Shown piece by piece: positions 21,362-32,666 of a DNA stretch of 64,000 bases; position 1 is the stretch's first letter; each line of letters opens with the position of its first letter. The stretch is from positions 868,001 through 932,000 of the forward strand of contig JAKSXM010000228.1 in NCBI GenBank assembly GCA_022575985.1, read 5' to 3'. The notes under the pieces were generated by a model. The model made no database searches and was not told the origin of the DNA. It worked only from the letters and a program-made list of their open reading frames with translations. A program made the translations under genes and the position numbers. Source of the DNA: Anagrus nilaparvatae. Its lineage: Eukaryota > Arthropoda > Insecta > Hymenoptera > Mymaridae.

Positions 21362-23657
21362 ATATGGGTCAATATTTGTGAAGTGTATACAGTTTGGATT
21401 TTCGAGTCTCAGAATGTACTCCAAAGTATGTTTGGTCGAAAGTATATATAAAAAAAATAATTTTCCCCAATTTTTAGCTTTTTAGATCCAATTCTCTATT
21501 TTTTACAGCGATTTTTGTTTTTTTCAATTTTTTGAAATTTTTAATTTTTGAAAAATTTATGTTCATTAATTTTTCTCGCAAACGCGCACTTTACAGTAAA
21601 ATTTTTTTTCCTTATAGTATCCCATAGGAAATTTCCCGTAGAATTCGATTCTGGGGTCCAAATTTTTTTTTGAACTGCGCATGCGCGAGAAAATCAACTT
21701 TCTTGCTTTGCCTTTTCTAGCTTATATGCCTCAGCTGCAGACAGCTCAATTTTCATCCTATTGGTCTCAAATTGTAGATTTTTTCATATACTTTCAGCAT
21801 ATAAAATCATTTTTTTGGGTAAATTTATTTTAAAAGCATTAAAATTGAAAAATAGCGATTTTTAAAAAATCATTTTTCACAAATTTTGAATTTTCCGCCA
21901 AGTCACGTAAACAAATGAAAATCTGACTAAAAATTCGGATTCAGCGGAAAATTTTACATAAGGATACCAATTTTCGTCTTATTTCATTAAATAGTTTCTA
22001 AGATATCCTATTTTAAAGATAAAGATTAAAATTGACTTTTTTAAAAAAACCCTAAACATGGGACTCTGACTTTAATTATCATATCTGTTAAACAAATAAC
22101 TATAAAAAGACGAGCAAAAATTTTTTGGAAACTAAGGGCTTGTAAAAAATTTTTGAGGCCTATAGAACTCGTTTCTTTTAAAAATTAGAATTTTGGCAGC
22201 AATTTCAAAATTGGTCATTTTGGGGTAAGAATAGGCATTTGGTTTATTGACTATCGGCATGAGAGATTTAGCGACAAATAATTGCAGTATACGGTAACTG
22301 AATGGTGACACTTATACCGAAAAAATGAGACCAATTGGAAGTATTTTGGTTAGCTGGCGAGGTTGCAGCTTTGTATTAAAGATTATGAAAATAATCCTAT
22401 TTTATAACATTGTGGTATTTTGTAGTTATTTAGTATTTTGCTATTTCTTTTATTTCTATAGCGTTACGGAAACATCCAAAACTTTTCCAAAAAGGGTGTC
22501 TTTTGTAAAATTTCTCGAGGAATCCCAAAATTTCGTCAAAATTTTCATGAGATAACTAGAAAATTCGGAAAATTGAAAATAAGATAGAATAGCTACAAAA
22601 TACAACAATGTTATAAAATAGGATTTTTTTCATAATCTTTAATACAAAGCTGCAACCTCGCCAGATAACCAAAATACTTCCAATTGGTCTCATTTTTTCG
22701 GTATATGTATCAACATTTATTTACCGTACACCACATTTATTTGTTGTTAATTCTCTCATGGCGATAGTCAATAAACCAAATCCCTATTCTTACCCAAAAA
22801 TGACCAATTTTGAAATTGCTGCCGAAATTCTAATTTTTAAAAGAAACGAGTTCTATAGGCCTCAAAAATTTTTTACAAGCCCTTAGTTTCCAAAAAATTT
22901 TTGCTCGTCTTTTTATAGTTATTTGTTTAACAGATATGATAATTAAAGTCAGAGTCCCATTTTTAGGGTTTTTTTAAAAAAGTCAATTTTAATCTTTATC
23001 TTTAAAATGGGATATCTTAGAAACTATTTAATGAAATAAGACGAAAATTGGTATCCTTATGTAAAATTTTCCGCTGAATTCGAATTTTTAGTCAGATTTT
23101 CATTTGGTCACGTGACTTGGCGGAAAATTCAAAATTTGTGAAAAATGATTTTTTAAAAATCGCTATTTTTCAATTTTAATGCTTTTAAAATAAATTTACC
23201 CAAAAAAATGATTTTATATGCTGAAAGTATATGAAAAAATCTACAATTTGAGACCAATAGAATGAAAATTGAGCTGTCTGCAGCTGAGGCATATAAGCTA
23301 GAAAAGGCAAAGCAAGAAAGTTGATTTTCTCGCGCATGCGCAGTTCAAAAAAAAATTTGGACCCCAGAATCGAATTCTACGGGAAATTTCCTATGGGATA
23401 CTATAAGGAAAAAAAATTTTACTGTAAAGTGCGCGTTTGCGAGAAAAATTAATGAACATAAATTTCTCAAAAATTAAAAATTTCAAAAAATTGAAAAAAA
23501 CAAAAATCGCTGTAAAAAATAGAGAATTGGATCTAAAAAGCTAAAAATTGGGGAAAATTATTTTTTTTATATATACTTTCGACTAAACATACTTTGGAGT
23601 ACATTTCGAGACCCACCCATGCAAAGTCATATACAGTTCACAAATATTGACCCATAT
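21362..23657. repeat. 2.3 kb near-perfect palindrome (foldback element)
   Basis: Arms of about 1.07 kb mirror around a centre near 22509. Checks: GTCGAAAGTATATATA near 21434 against its inverse near 23572; TGCGCATGCGCGAGAAAA near 21677 against TTTTCTCGCGCATGCGCA near 23325; GAGACCAATTGG at 22327 against CCAATTGGTCTC at 22680. Arms look about 97-98% identical by eye, with small indels. They diverge in the outermost 60 bp and give way to a 150-170 bp unpaired centre. No clear target duplication. The 76-codon frame at 22325-22555 lies across the inner arm and centre, and has no known domain. If transcribed, the RNA would fold into a hairpin of over 1 kb, a good Dicer-2 substrate. A decayed relative lies at 49092-49400. 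Confidence 0.9.
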
Positions 23658-23829
23658 AGATACTGTTTTATTCAAAATAGTTAATAGAAAAAATGACATT
23701 AATGAAATCTTTAAAATTTCAGCTACAAAGTAAGAAAAATCTCTTTTACAAATGAGACCTATGTACTGTTAAAAATTAAACAAATATATATATCAAATTA
23801 ACATTTAAGTTTATATCACATCGGTAGGT
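23658..23829. other. Short spacer
   Basis: AT-rich, nothing recognised. Confidence 0.4.
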
Positions 23830-23866
23830 TATATAGCCTTTCAAAATCATTTCGTTTGCGAGAAAA
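23830..23866 (-). promoter_or_regulatory. Bipartite element copy 8
   Basis: On the minus strand: CTCGCAAACGAAATG, 12 bp, TATATAAC. It shares flanks with copy 7 on both sides (CCGATGTGATAT beyond the TATA; ATGAGTTATATTATAAAACT about 220 bp on the other side). Confidence 0.65.
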
Positions 23867-25193
23867 ATTTTATGAAAAATATTTAATTATTTACTGATAA
23901 TCATTATGGATAATATCAAAGAATATAAAGAATTGTTTTTCTATACGTAAATTTGATAATATGAACTTACGTGAGGGATAATTAGATATGTTGAAATAGC
24001 AGAATAATAAATTCTATTGCTTGCAGCTGAACGAGGCTAAAAAGAACAATTAATACGAGTTAATTATTTGGTAAAAAAATGAGTTATATTATAAAACTTA
24101 TAAAATTCTTGTGATATATAATAAACATTGTAAATTATTTGATAGACTACAGAGAATTGTAAAAATTGCAAAAACTAAATTTTATTGATTTTCTTAGTAA
24201 AAAATCTATAATACCAACTCCACCTTATACGTAAATTAATATTTTTATAATTTACGATATTTTTAATCTGCTTAAATATTATTTTTGTTTAAATTATATT
24301 TTAAAAATGAAGTTATCATTGATTTTCTAAAGAATAAATTTGTTTTAATAATTTATATTTTAATATTAATTTAGATCAAAATATTAATTAGCAGCAATTT
24401 TATTTAAGCATCCAAGAATCCTTGAATTTTGAAAAATTAAATTTTATAATTTTATAAAATAAGACTCAAGTTAAGACTCTACCATACATAAAATATCTAA
24501 TAAGTTCATGCTGAATAATAAATCAGCGTTATAAATTCAGGTGCCATTGATAAAAATAATAACTCACTGACGTTTCTTAAAAAATGATAAACGAATAAAC
24601 ATAATAAAATTTAGATATAAATTAGCATCAAAATTTATTTACAACTCAAGTACTACTCATAAATAAAAAGTAGCAAAAAAAAAATTCAAGTGAAATCTTA
24701 ATTAAAAAATTTTTGATTAATTCTTAAGATAAAAAAAATTATTAAATAAAATTTCAATCTTATTAAAAAAAAGTCTTACATAATACAAAAATAAAAGTGT
24801 TTTTTCTTTCATACACTCAAGTACATAAATATATCAAAAAACACAGTAGTGTATAAGTCATTTTTAATTAAAATTTTCACACACAAAAAAAAAAAAATAG
24901 TATAAATATTCCTTATATAGTTAACGGTTTGAGACATTGACTAGTAAAAAAAATAGTATTTATTTTTTTTAATACCGTTTTATATAATAACGGAGCTTAA
25001 ATACGCGGTAGTAGCGTATTTATAAGCTTATCTACCCCCCTGTTCCTTTTTTTTATTTATTATATAAATACAAGTGTATGCGAAACCTATATATGTATAA
25101 GTGATATCTTTCTGTTTATTTTTTTTAAGTCAGGTAGCATTTTTTTTTATTTTTTAATCGATGCATGTAAAATACTTTTCTTATTTTATAAAG
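23867..25193. other. AT-rich non-coding stretch
   Basis: Apart from the block shared with the copy 7 region near 24075-24115, nothing is recognised. A run of CAAAAAA-rich sequence lies near 24880-24900. Confidence 0.45.
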
Positions 25194-25259
25194 GGAATTT
25201 GCAAATAACTAACGCACTTGTTGGCAAAACAAATGCCGGAAATCATTGAATTTCACAAG
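25194..25259 (+). other. Weak candidate exon with start codon
   Basis: A T-rich tract ending AAAG (25193) precedes 66 nt of more balanced composition that ends CACAAG|GTAATC at 25260. ATG at 25233 in the context ACAAATGCC opens nine codons, MPEIIEFHK, up to the donor. All three frames before that ATG contain stops, so it could only be a 5' UTR plus start exon. The acceptor is poor and the donor average. I do not recognise the peptide. Confidence 0.2.
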
Positions 25260-27322
25260 GTAATCTTCTATTTTCAATCTCATCTTTTTTTTAAATTTAC
25301 TGTAATATTGGTATATTTTTTTATGTATGCTATTTGTTATGTAATTAATTTATAAATTATTCAAATTTTTTTATTTTTTTTTTCCAAGTTTTTGATCTTT
25401 AGTATGCAGTTTTTGGGATTTTTTAATAATTTCCGTGTTATTTTTATTTTTCTTGAGCCTAATATGGAGTTAAGTTTGGAAAAAGTATTTCCTGTGTATA
25501 TGGTTTACATATTTATGTTCTCTACCCAAATTTTGACAAATACTTAGGGCAATATTTGGGTACCAAGGGATCATATCATAAATGTCAATGGTTATAGTGT
25601 CATTAGACAAGATCGAAATATTTTGCTATTCCAATAAAGAAGTTCAGGCGAACCCTTGCAGCCTCAATATCTTAAACGGTTCTTATCTGCCTATTTACCA
25701 TCTGCGAAAAGTGTCTGAAATAATTTTTTCAAAAACAAAAATTAACACATTAATAAAAATAATAAAACAACTAATAAAAATCCTAATTAATACCCAATAT
25801 CAACTTTCCGGACCCAGAAAATTAATTTCTCCCTTACAACAAATGTACTCAATAGAAAAACAATACTGCACGCAGATATAAAGCCAAACAACAGTACAAG
25901 CAATCCAAAAGACACGTGGAAAGTCGTTTATCAAACTCTAAGTGTATTATCGTGAGCTTGTTTTCAAATAAATAGCTACCGATGTTTTTTTATTTCAAAT
26001 ACAAACACACAACAAAAGATCGAACCGGACATGATCGTATTTACTTTTTAAGACATATTAAACCAAACCGTTATAAATAATTTTTTTGTCTGTTTACATA
26101 CATTTATAAAACTATCTAAATATTTAACTATTTTTCTGTGCGTGTGTGTAAATTTTTTTATAGGTTAAGTAAGAATAGAAATCGTTAAAAAAATTTTTTT
26201 ATTTATACTTTTAAACAAACAAAAAAATTTTTTTTTTAAAGTGAATATAAATTTTAAATTAATTTATGTATTTATATGTTTTGATGATTTAAATCAAATG
26301 TATGTAACAAAAGAAATGAAATGAAAAAACAAACTTTCACGCATTATCGCACGTATATTTTACTACACCTTTAAAAAAAAAAACTTTCCTTTGATTATTA
26401 TAAAATGCTGTGTGTTATTTTTCAAATGAACATAAATTGTGTTTTATTATACGTTTTTCTCTTATTTAAAAAAAATTTTTTATTTTGTGTAAAATTACAA
26501 GTTTTTTGAAAAGAAAATTTTTTGAAATGATTGAAATGTAAGATAACGTTACTTACTTGTTAAAAATGATGAATTAGAAAATTATCTCATATTTCAATTA
26601 AAATTTAATTATTTTTAGTGATTTTGCTTTATATTTTTATTTGATTCATTGTATGTGCGATTAATATCTTTAAATTTTAAGTGAAATTGAAATTTCATTT
26701 TTTTTTTGGATTTAGTTGTGTTTTAAGGTGTTTTAATAGCTTTGGAGAAGTATAAATAAGCGTTTCACTTTTTGCATTATGGTTTAATGCTTCATTGGTT
26801 TAACGAGTGTTTTGAGTAAAAGTTTTAATTGAAATTATGGGTAATTATTGGTTTATTGGTTAAACGCTTGCTTGAAGCCACTCTGGTTCTTTACTTTAGC
26901 TTTAAATCGTTGCGAACTAATTTTTAAATTATTTTTGGATATGGTTCACTAAATCTTAAGTACTCAAATGATCTTTAATTGAGGCCTGCATTTTGTCGCT
27001 GAAGGCATGTTGAAAATTTTTTTGAAATATTTCGAACGAATTCAATAATTTTTTTGTATTGGTCCAGAGCTTTTTGAATTCGGTGATTTTTTTTGGAAAT
27101 GTAGTTAATAACCACAACCATGTAGCCAGGTTTGTTCACCTCCCAAATTTACAGTACGAAGTAAGTTTTTGAAAAAATTGGGGGTATTTATGTAGAGGAA
27201 ATTGATAAAGTGTTGGATACTTACAGTTATAAGCTTTCTGTATGTTAGAATATAAAAATGAAAATATTTAACAAACCCAACATTTTTTAGAAATTTAGGT
27301 TTTTTAACAAAGATTGTAAGGT
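25260..27322. other. AT-rich non-coding stretch
   Basis: The 99-codon frame at 25582-25881 is Ile/Lys/Ser rich with no motif I recognise and no splice or promoter support. Nothing else is supported. Confidence 0.45.
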
Positions 27323-27559
27323 CACGCAAAAAAAAGAGTAGTAAAATTAACCTCAAAGAATTTAGTAAACACAAATTAATGAATATTGGTAAATATAACC
27401 AAAAAATTAGTAAATTTCACGAAAAAAATTGAGGTTTTAGTTTTATAAACAAATTTTTTTAGTAAATTTTACTAAAAATTTATAGTGACTTTTACCCACA
27501 CTGAACTTAGTAAACAAAATCGTTATTTTGGTTATATTTACTAATTTTTTATATGCGTG
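27323..27559. mobile_element. CACGC-family MITE, copy 1
   Basis: 237 bp with ends CACGCAAAAAAAAGAG and the inverse of CACGCATA. The interior is built from TTAGTAAATTT and GGTTATATTTAC words that mirror each other. Flanks are GT at 27321-27322 and GT at 27560-27561, a 2-bp target duplication that is not TA. Same length as copy 2 but in opposite orientation. The minus frame at 27105-27374 overlaps its left end and is spurious. Confidence 0.85.
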
Positions 27560-27637
27560 GTTCAATTTTCAACATAGTAAATTATTGAATTTTGGTCACG
27601 GTTAGTAAAAAACTATAAAAAAAGTTTAATAATTCTG

Positions 27638-27885
27638 CACACCAAACCTAAAAGAGTTTTTTGTTACGCAGAAGAGATTGAATGTTTATTTAATTCTTTA
27701 GAGGGGAATTATTTTGAGGTTAATTCTTTTAAAACAATTGTTTTTCATTTTAAGTCTTTTTGAACAGAATAAAAACAAAAATAAATTTTTTTAAAAGAAT
27801 TAACCTCAAAATAATTCCCCTCTAAAGAATTAAATAAACATTCAATCTCTTCTGCGTAACAAAAAACTCTTTTAGGTTTGGTGTG
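27638..27885. mobile_element. CACACC-type MITE
   Basis: 248 bp. The left arm CACACCAAACCTAAAAGAG and the inverse at the right end pair over about 105 bp, almost without mismatch, around a 35-bp centre. TG at 27636-27637 and 27886-27887 flank it as a 2-bp duplication. It sits 78 bp from the CACGC copy. Ends in CAC with 2-bp duplications again suggest a CMC-like mobiliser. No coding capacity. The near-perfect arms suggest recent insertion. Confidence 0.85.
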
Positions 27886-28403
27886 TGATCTTATTAAAAA
27901 AATATGAAATTTTCTTCGAACAATTAACTAATAAAAAAAATGTTAATAAAACAGCAAAAAAAACTCGTATAATTTTAACGCTTAACGAATAAAAAAATTA
28001 GTGCATATATAAGATTAACCTTGTTAATTTAAAAAAAGTAAACTACGTATGTAAGTAGATTTGACATAATTACACAATTGAAAGTTAATTAACGCCACTT
28101 TACTTTATGACTTACTTTTTCTTAATGTAATTACAAAAGGCTTAATTGCATTATTAAAAAAATTTTTTCTTATTTCGACATTTTGCAATAATTTTTTTAA
28201 ATATTAAATTTGTCGAAAATTATTGTAAATTCTTTAATGAATTTTTTTTCTATAATTTTCTATTTGACTGTTATTTTTTGTTGATATTGAATTTTACATA
28301 ATTCATGTTGGTATTGTATAATAAACTATTGTCGAAGTATGTCGAAGTATCTTCTCAATAAAATTTTTTATGTAATTTTTCATTTTTTTTATTGCTTAAC
28401 ACA
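27886..28403. other. AT-rich non-coding stretch
   Basis: Nothing recognised apart from a short tandem GTCGAAGTAT duplication near 28334-28350. Confidence 0.5.
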
Positions 28404-28837
28404 CACTGTAAAATGTGACTTCCTTATATTAACAAAAAAATTAGAAATTTTTCGAAATATTCAAAAAAATTTGTAAATATTTGAAAAAAATCGTAAATTT
28501 ACGAAATTCAGTATATTAACAAAAAATTCGAGTATTCTCGAATTCGAGTATTCTCGAATTTTTTTTGTGAATTTGCAAGAAAAATTGATAATTTACAATT
28601 TTTTTCTCGAAAATTTACAAAAAATGGTTGTAAATTTCCGAAAAATAGTTGTGAATTAACAACTTTTTTCGTAAAATCACAAAAAAAAATGGAGAATTCT
28701 CGAATTTTTCGATAATATACTAAATTTAGTAAATTTACGATTTTTATCGAATATTTAAAAATTTTTTTGAAAATTTACTAATTTTTCGAAAATGTTCTAA
28801 TTTTTTTGTTAATATAAGAAACTTACTTTTTACAGTG
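28404..28837. mobile_element. CACTG-family foldback MITE, copy 2
   Basis: 434 bp, collinear with 9204-9630. It has a short internal tandem duplication of a CGAATTCGAGTATTCT word near 28527-28558, which accounts for most of the length difference. Flanks are CA at 28402-28403 and 28838-28839. Non-autonomous. Confidence 0.8.
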
Positions 28838-30848
28838 CAGTTTTAATTTAGGTTAATAAAATTCAATAAAAATTTTAAAAAAATAATCTCTAAAAATTAA
28901 ATATTATTTAACAAACCCAAAACATGCATATCAATATTTGTACAATGAAATTAAAATATTTATACTAATTTAGCATTTATATATAAATTATATTTATTTA
29001 TTGTAACTTGTTGAATGTCAGTGTTATTTGTTTATATAAATAAAGTTTTATAAATTATCGTATAGGTATTAAATGCATAAAACAGAAATTGATCGATCGA
29101 TTTAAGAGATATTATACTTTGTTTATGCTTGTGCTATGCATTATTTATATGCAAATAGTACTAACAAATTATACTACTTTTTTTCTCTAGTTTTCAAATA
29201 TTTTATCGAGTATTTTATTGAATATTTTTTGTTAGTAAGAAATAGTAAACATTTTTAGGATTGAAATCAATTGAAAAATGTTCGACTCTAAAATATAATT
29301 AAATTTTTTTTGCCCAATTAACTAACATTTGGCTAACCTGGTCCTTATTTAACACCATGTTTTCTGTACAAAAACATGATTTTATTTCGCCTAACCTAAA
29401 AAATCGATTAAATCGAATTACATAAATGACTATACCCTGCAACATTTAAATACCCACGGCTGATTAAAACCCATCTTAATAAATTATTTCTAAACTAAAC
29501 TGACAATATTAAAGAAAGAAAAAAAAAATTCTTTGAAATTCGCTTAGATTCACTTGATTAATAATCTAATTACAATTTCTTCTAAACATTGTTATTTATT
29601 TTTTCTCTCTATAATATTTACATGTCATTGGTTATTCTAGTTGATTAAACAATAAGTTAATAAGCTTAAGTGTACTTAGAACTTTTTTACTTACATACAC
29701 ATAGAAAAAAAATTTTTTTTATAGGTTACGTGTCTATAATATGTCTATTTAATTAATAAATTGAGAATACTTAAAAATATAGCATTAAAGGTAAAAAAAA
29801 TAAGCACACATGCAAACTTGATTTTCTTGTAACAGTGTGTATAGCTAATGACGTTTTAATTAGTATAAGAGACAAGATCGTTAAAAAAATACTACTACAA
29901 CTACTATATAGTGGGATAATGCTATGGGAAACAGGAAATTCGCAGCAATGTTTTACTTATAAGGTCTATGACTTTTAAAATTCTGTATGTTAAGTGTCTT
30001 TAAGATATTACAAAAATAATATGTAAATTTTTTAACTTGACTTTTTTAAAACAAATTTTTTATTTTTTTTAAGTTTAATATTTGTTTACTTTGATTTTTT
30101 ATGGTAGTTTACGTTTAGAGATTGATTTTTATTTTAGTTATTTGGCTCATTGACCTTATGACCTTGTTATGCGTAATTAACAAATGTTTTTGAAATTGCT
30201 ACTACTTTTTATGTACACTGTAAAAATCAAGGTAAAAATATATTGTTCGCATTATAAGTGCGTCTGCATTTGAGCTAAAATATTAAGAAAAAATTAGTCT
30301 GTCTTGTGTTTATAGTAATTAGTATTAATATTACGATCCCTTCGTCTAAAATCGTTCCTATTTTTTATTTTATCACAAATTGATCACAAGTTATGGGCCC
30401 GTTATACAGCAAATGATAGAGGAAATACTTTAAGTTTCTTATATCAAGTACAGAAATTAAAATTTAAGTTCATTATTTGATTTTATGTTAATAAAAATTT
30501 TATAAATTATTTATTTAATTTATTTTGCCTATAAAAAATAAGACTTGAATATCTGAATTTATTTATCCGAATATTCAATAAACTGAAATCAGTCATAACT
30601 TTTCTAGTGATTATTATAGTAGAAGTATTTAAATTTTTATCGACTTTCTTAATTCTAGTAAGATCTAAGATCCCGCAAAATACAAAAGACTACCCACGAG
30701 ATTCAATTGATTATTGTAGTTGAAAATATTATAGTTAACTATAATCTTTAATATTAATTATAAATAAACTATACAGTTGCTAATATTATTTTAAGATATA
30801 AAACTTGATATAAAAGTACTAGACAAAATTTCGTACTCCGAGCTGCTA
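28838..30848. other. AT-rich non-coding stretch
   Basis: No gene, RNA or repeat recognised. Confidence 0.45.
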
Positions 30849-30886
30849 TATATAGTGTTCGAAAAACTTTTCGTTTGCGAGAAAAT
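30849..30886 (-). promoter_or_regulatory. Bipartite element copy 9
   Basis: On the minus strand: CTCGCAAACGAAAAG, 12 bp, TATATATAG. Past the TATA comes GAAATTTTGTCTA; copy 5 has GAAATTTTGTCTA at about the same distance. Confidence 0.6.
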
Positions 30887-31586
30887 TTAGCGACATCTAG
30901 ATTTAAAAATATAACTTAAAATTTTAGATAAAAATTTATTCAAATTTATATTTAACAAAAAAAATAAAACAAAATTTTTTTTATTTTAAATTCCTAAAAT
31001 TTTTAAATTTTATGATAAATTGTATATAATAGAAAAATGTAAAAAAAATCAGATAAAATATTAAATGAGTAATTATATAAATTGTATTTTAACTAAACAA
31101 AAATTATCTACAAGATACGATTAGTTTAAAATTTTGCAATAAAATAACTTAAAAATTGAATTAAAATTTTATTTACATTTAATAAGATTTGATTATTAAT
31201 TCAAATTGATATAAAAAAAATAGTACTATATATATATTTACAATAAATACAATGCATAAATAAATATCTGAAATAAACAACATACCTCAGGCATTAACAT
31301 GACCTAATTGTCCAATAATAAATATAAATATATTTCATTTAAAAAAATATATAAAACGCCCCTCTTTATAAACATACTTAAAACTCTCTTTGCTCTTTCT
31401 AATATACATTACAATTTAAAAAAACATTATCTGTATCAAAAATCAGCATATATACATGCAAATTTTTTTTAGTTATAATTTAGTTAACAATTTTTTATAC
31501 TTTCCAAGTTGAAGAAAAAATAAAAAACTTTCATCACCCATGTCTAAACTTTCGCGACTTTTCGCACGCATATAAATAAATTGTTT

Positions 31587-31604
31587 TTGTGTGTGTGTGT
31601 GTGT
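31587..31604. repeat. (GT)n microsatellite
   Basis: Nine GT units. Confidence 0.9.
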
Positions 31605-32644
31605 TTTTTGCCTTCAAATAAGAGATAGAAATCTTTTCTCTCGAGGCAGTTTTTATTTGTAAGTATGTGTTTTAAAAGACACACCTCTCTATGTATGTTA
31701 AATATAATGAAATTATTCATTTATGATTAGATTTTCTTTGACTGTAAACTTCAATAATACTTCATGAATTTATGCTGGGTTCTCTTTGAAGTTCATGCTT
31801 AAAATAGATTCGATACGATGCAAATTGATATTTATCTAAATCGACTATGGCTTTTTTTTTACCTTAGGTTATACAGATTTGTTTTGAAAGTCATGAAGCT
31901 GCTTTTTTTAATGTTGGTCAGGATCAGATTTTTTAGTGATAAGTCTAGGTAGGCTTTGGTTTCTAGATGAATGAATAGATTTTGAGGTTTATGGTTTTTT
32001 AACTAATTTATTATTTTTTAATTTTTTTGAGCTTATTTCAATGAAGTAAATAATCAATTTTTTGGTTATTTTTGGCTGTAATTCCATGATTTTGCTTATT
32101 TTTCATTTTTGTACTTCTCAATTTAAATAACATAAAAAAAATAAAGACAAATAACTTAAATTCCTAAAATAATTTTACGCTTTCTTACCCATTTTTTTGC
32201 AAAAATTTTAATTATCCATCAAAATATTAAAAAAAGTAATTTATAAAAATTCAAATGATTAATTAACTTTTTTTTCAAAACATAGTCAAAAAATTATTTA
32301 AACATATAGAAAAATTCTTTTTAAAAATATCTAAATACCAAAAAAACACACTTTGCATAAAAAAAAAAATAAACATCAGGGGGTCACGTCAAATAAAATA
32401 ATTTATAGATGACAAATCAAAAAAATAAATAATTTCTGCTAAAATTAAAACTAAAAAATTAATGCCAACTGTCATCACATAAATAAATTAAAAAACTGTT
32501 ACTTCTTATAAGATATTGAATTTTCTGTGAAAGTGTGACGAACTTATCGAATAACCAAGCGAATAACTATTATTATTTTTTAAAAAAATCCTCTCCTCTC
32601 ATTTACTATCATAAATAATGAGATATACTTATTTGACACGTATG

Positions 32645-32666
32645 TATGTGTGTGTGTGTGTGTGTA
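32645..32666. repeat. (TG)n microsatellite
   Basis: About ten TG units. Confidence 0.9.

Noticed and set aside
22325..22555. 76-codon frame in the palindrome
   Set aside because: Lies across the inner arm and loop of a non-coding palindrome, with no recognised domain; the inverse arm does not preserve a product.
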